The translations under genes and the position numbers were made by a program. From positions 1-7,866 of the forward strand of contig JAKLEJ010000156.1 of the NCBI GenBank assembly GCA_022711695.1: 7,866 bases of DNA. Reading direction: 5' to 3'. Shown here one piece after another: positions 5,613 to 7,866 of the stretch; the stretch's first letter is position 1; each line of letters starts with the position of its first letter. The notes beneath the pieces are model-generated. The model ran no database searches. It was not told the DNA's origin and worked only from the letters and a program-made list of their open reading frames with translations. This stretch comes from Verrucomicrobiota bacterium (GTDB lineage: Bacteria > Verrucomicrobiota > Verrucomicrobiia > Limisphaerales > JACRJZ01).

Positions 5613-7866
5613 TCATTCACGCATCGTTTCCAGCCAGGCGTCGTCGATGGCGATGGTTTCTCTCCGATTTTGACGTTCGAGGATGATTTCCCCGGTGATG
5701 GCCTTCACTCCGCAGCCTTTGCGGTCGCGGATCTTGAGGATTCGCCGGTCGCGGTCATCCTTCACCGTGACGTTCTTGAAGTGGAGGTTGCCAGCCGGGC
5801 GGCTGTCCGCTTCGAGGCCTTGCACGTAAAGCGGCGGGAAAAAGGAGTCCTTGCGGGCGCAGTCGCGAAAGATGGAGTCTTCCAACTCAATGCGCACCGC
5901 ATTGTGAGGGTTGAACTGCACGGAGAGACCGGCCATCCCGTCGTCTTCCGCGAGGAACCCTGTGATCCGCAGACGGCCAGCCGGCGGGTCTTTCGGGGCG
6001 CTGCACAGGTGGATGGCATGCTGCCGGTTGCCGCGGGAGACACACCGGTCGAGGTGGATCGAGATGGGCCTGGAAGCGCTGTTCAAGAATTGCGGACAAA
6101 TCTGGTAGCCGGTTCCCGCGTTCGATTCGGCAACGCACCGGCGCACCACACAGTTGACCAGGACATCGGCGGGATGGTTCGGTTCGAAATCAATGCCCGC
6201 CTTCGGAGCCGTGCCGTCGGTGTGGCGCAGCCGGCAGTCCTCGATCAGCAGGCCTTCGGCGCTGATGACGCTGATGCCCTGCCGGTGGTTGCCGTTGCAG
6301 TCCACCCGCCGGATTGTCACCTGCCGGCAGGGGACCTGCTTTGGAGCGGCGCCCAGGTAGATGCCGTCGCCTCCCGTCTGTTCGATAGCGAGGTCCTGGA
6401 CCAGGACGTTTCGGCATCCGGAAAACACCAATCCGTGCCGCCATTCCGACTTTTCATAGGCGGCCGATTGGTAATCCCGCTTGCGCATGCGCAGGAGGGC
6501 CGGCTTGCCGGGGTCGCCCCGCACGATGACGTTCTCGCATTCGCGAAACGAGAGCAGGCAGTCGCCCTTGGCTCGAAAGGCGCCTTGCAGCGCCGCCAGT
6601 TCGCACCCCGCCTCGAACACGAGTTCCTGGCCGCTTGCTCCGGTCAACGGCCTGGTGACCCATGCCGAGGGTTGCCGGTCGAGGATCAGCCGCTTGGCTC
6701 CCGAATGGATGGCTTCCTGCAAGTGCGCCGTGGAATCCGCGGGGTCGAATCCCCACCACGACACGCGGGCTTCCTGTCGCTTGCCATTCAACACTTCCCG
6801 GACCAATTCCGGTTGGGCAAAACGCTTCGCCCCGGGCGATTCCGTCAACGTCTTCACCAGGAACGCGTCGAAGGACTGGCGGTCTTTCCAGCCGAGTTGG
6901 CAGCGCACTTCCCTGCCGTTTGGAGCAACGAGCGTGTGCCCCTCGTCGTTTACGGCGAGGTTGCGGGTCTGGACCAGGGCGTATTCCTCGGAATAGGCCA
7001 GGTAAACCGCTGCCGTGTCGTAGAGAATGCTGCTGGCGTCCTGAGGGTGATTGCGCCGGTGGGCCCAGAGATTGTAGTTCTCGATGACGATGCGGGCCAG
7101 TGGATGATCCGACGCCGCCACAGCCGCGTAGGACTCGCCCCGGAGCACCAGTTCCTCGGAAGCGTCCAGCGGCGAGGTGGTGATCGTCCAGGGCGCGGCG
7201 ACCATCGCCTGCCAGGAGGCGGCATCGGCCCGGACATTCCAATCCGCCGGGGGCTTGCCGCGGTTCTCGAAGCCTTTGTAAATCCGGCCGCCGGTGCAGA
7301 CGATGCGGGCCTTGGCCGCGATGCCCGGGTCCCGGCGAAGGGCCTCCTTGAGGTTGGGAACGGGACCGATGGCGATGAGGGTGACGATGCCTGACTGCGC
7401 GCGCACGGTGTCGATCAGCGCCGCGACGCCGTCGGCATGGACTTTGCCCGGATAGGCGCCCAGATCGAACTCGCCCACCCACCGCGCCTGGTTCAGGGGA
7501 TCGCCCCGGGTTTTGATCCCCGTACCGATGGGGATGTCCGTGCGGCCGGCGCGCTGGAGGATTTTCGCCACCAGCCGGGTTCGCTCCGGGGTGTTGCCGT
7601 AGTCGGTGACGACCAGCTTGAGATCCAGTTGCGGCATGCCCAGCAGCATGGCCAGGGCCCAAGTGTCATCGATGTCGTCGCCGATGTCCGTATCCAAAAT
7701 GACGGGCATGGGCGCTGCGCGCGTCTGTGTTTGGACGGCGAAAAAGTGGAGGCTGAAAACGGCGAGCAGGACCCACTGGAATGCCCAGCGCCTCCGGCCA
7801 GACCAGGCGCCTGCGCGGACGAACGGCCCAAAGCCCGCGTTAAATGAGCGCGCCCCCGGACGATCG
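5613..7866 (-). CDS. Secreted nucleoside hydrolase fused to a right-handed parallel beta-helix (5' end missing)
   Basis: Numbering is from the in-frame ATG at 7709 (698 residues to the TGA). Residues 1-310 resemble inosine-uridine nucleoside hydrolases, which cleave the N-glycosidic bond of ribonucleosides. They have the metal-binding motif ILDTDIGDDIDDTWALAMLL (4-23), AGRTDIPIGTG (54-64), LIAIGPVPNLKEAL (111-124), ADWNVRADAAS (155-165, ribose-contact region) and LYDTAAVYL (229-237). D231 matches the metal Asp, but Y230 replaces the classical catalytic His. Residues about 325-675 look like a beta-helix. A lyase-like opening, STAHLQEAIHSGAKRLILD, precedes about eight rungs such as NVLVQDLAI, DGIYLG, RQGISVISAEGLLIEDC and RPISIHLDRC. 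The frame stays open upstream to the window edge. Residues -30 to -1 include RRR, the hydrophobic run WVLLAVFSLHFFAV and a polar QTQTRAAP, typical of a signal peptide. The ATG at 7709 lacks a ribosome binding site, and no ATG, GTG or TTG lies in frame before the edge, so the true start is outside the window. Export is inferred. Confidence 0.88.
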   Translation of the reverse strand, partial: DRPGARSFNAGFGPFVRAGAWSGRRRWAFQWVLLAVFSLHFFAVQTQTRAAPMPVILDTDIGDDIDDTWALAMLLGMPQLDLKLVVTDYGNTPERTRLVAKILQRAGRTDIPIGTGIKTRGDPLNQARWVGEFDLGAYPGKVHADGVAALIDTVRAQSGIVTLIAIGPVPNLKEALRRDPGIAAKARIVCTGGRIYKGFENRGKPPADWNVRADAASWQAMVAAPWTITTSPLDASEELVLRGESYAAVAASDHPLARIVIENYNLWAHRRNHPQDASSILYDTAAVYLAYSEEYALVQTRNLAVNDEGHTLVAPNGREVRCQLGWKDRQSFDAFLVKTLTESPGAKRFAQPELVREVLNGKRQEARVSWWGFDPADSTAHLQEAIHSGAKRLILDRQPSAWVTRPLTGASGQELVFEAGCELAALQGAFRAKGDCLLSFRECENVIVRGDPGKPALLRMRKRDYQSAAYEKSEWRHGLVFSGCRNVLVQDLAIEQTGGDGIYLGAAPKQVPCRQVTIRRVDCNGNHRQGISVISAEGLLIEDCRLRHTDGTAPKAGIDFEPNHPADVLVNCVVRRCVAESNAGTGYQICPQFLNSASRPISIHLDRCVSRGNRQHAIHLCSAPKDPPAGRLRITGFLAEDDGMAGLSVQFNPHNAVRIELEDSIFRDCARKDSFFPPLYVQGLEADSRPAGNLHFKNVTVKDDRDRRILKIRDRKGCGVKAITGEIILERQNRRETIAIDDAWLETMRE

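Noticed and set aside
5559..7394. A 611-codon plus-strand open frame opposite the nucleoside hydrolase fusion
   Set aside because: It is antisense to a protein with clear hydrolase and beta-helix motifs and shows no domain of its own.

Overview
This is a GC-rich bacterial window in which every credible gene lies on the minus strand. Read in the direction of transcription (high to low coordinates), it holds: a large secreted nucleoside hydrolase fused to a parallel beta-helix (7866-5613, 5' end cut by the window edge); a 256-bp intergenic region; ribosome recycling factor frr (5356-4796); a xylulokinase-type FGGY sugar kinase (4723-3197); a 991-residue fusion of a GlmU-like nucleotidyltransferase and a galactokinase-like GHMP kinase (3109-134); and the first codons of another gene that runs off the left edge (73-1).

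Several traits suggest the PVC superphylum, most likely Verrucomicrobiota: high GC with strong third-position GC, weak or absent Shine-Dalgarno sequences, a secreted protein with right-handed beta-helix repeats, a nucleoside hydrolase with the DTDIGDDIDD metal motif, and a large multidomain sugar kinase. This is an inference from gene style. No rRNA or other phylogenetic marker apart from frr is present to confirm it.

frr, xylB and the fusion gene are separated by only 72 and 87 bp and point the same way, so they may be co-transcribed. No convincing terminator was seen between them. frr is a housekeeping translation gene. The two genes after it look metabolic: one should phosphorylate a ketopentose at the terminal hydroxyl. 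The other combines a kinase of the family that phosphorylates sugars at C1 with a sugar-1-phosphate nucleotidyltransferase fold, which could turn a free sugar into an NDP-sugar in one polypeptide.

The most interesting objects are the two fusion proteins. The 991-residue enzyme resembles Bacteroides Fkp (fucokinase/GDP-fucose pyrophosphorylase) in concept, but its pyrophosphorylase half is of the GlmU type and its substrate cannot be read from sequence. The second protein joins a nucleoside hydrolase domain, with a Tyr where classical enzymes carry the catalytic His, to a carbohydrate-enzyme-like beta-helix behind a probable signal peptide. No mobile element, CRISPR array, tRNA or rRNA was seen. 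Long open frames on the plus strand opposite these genes are treated as GC-driven shadows.
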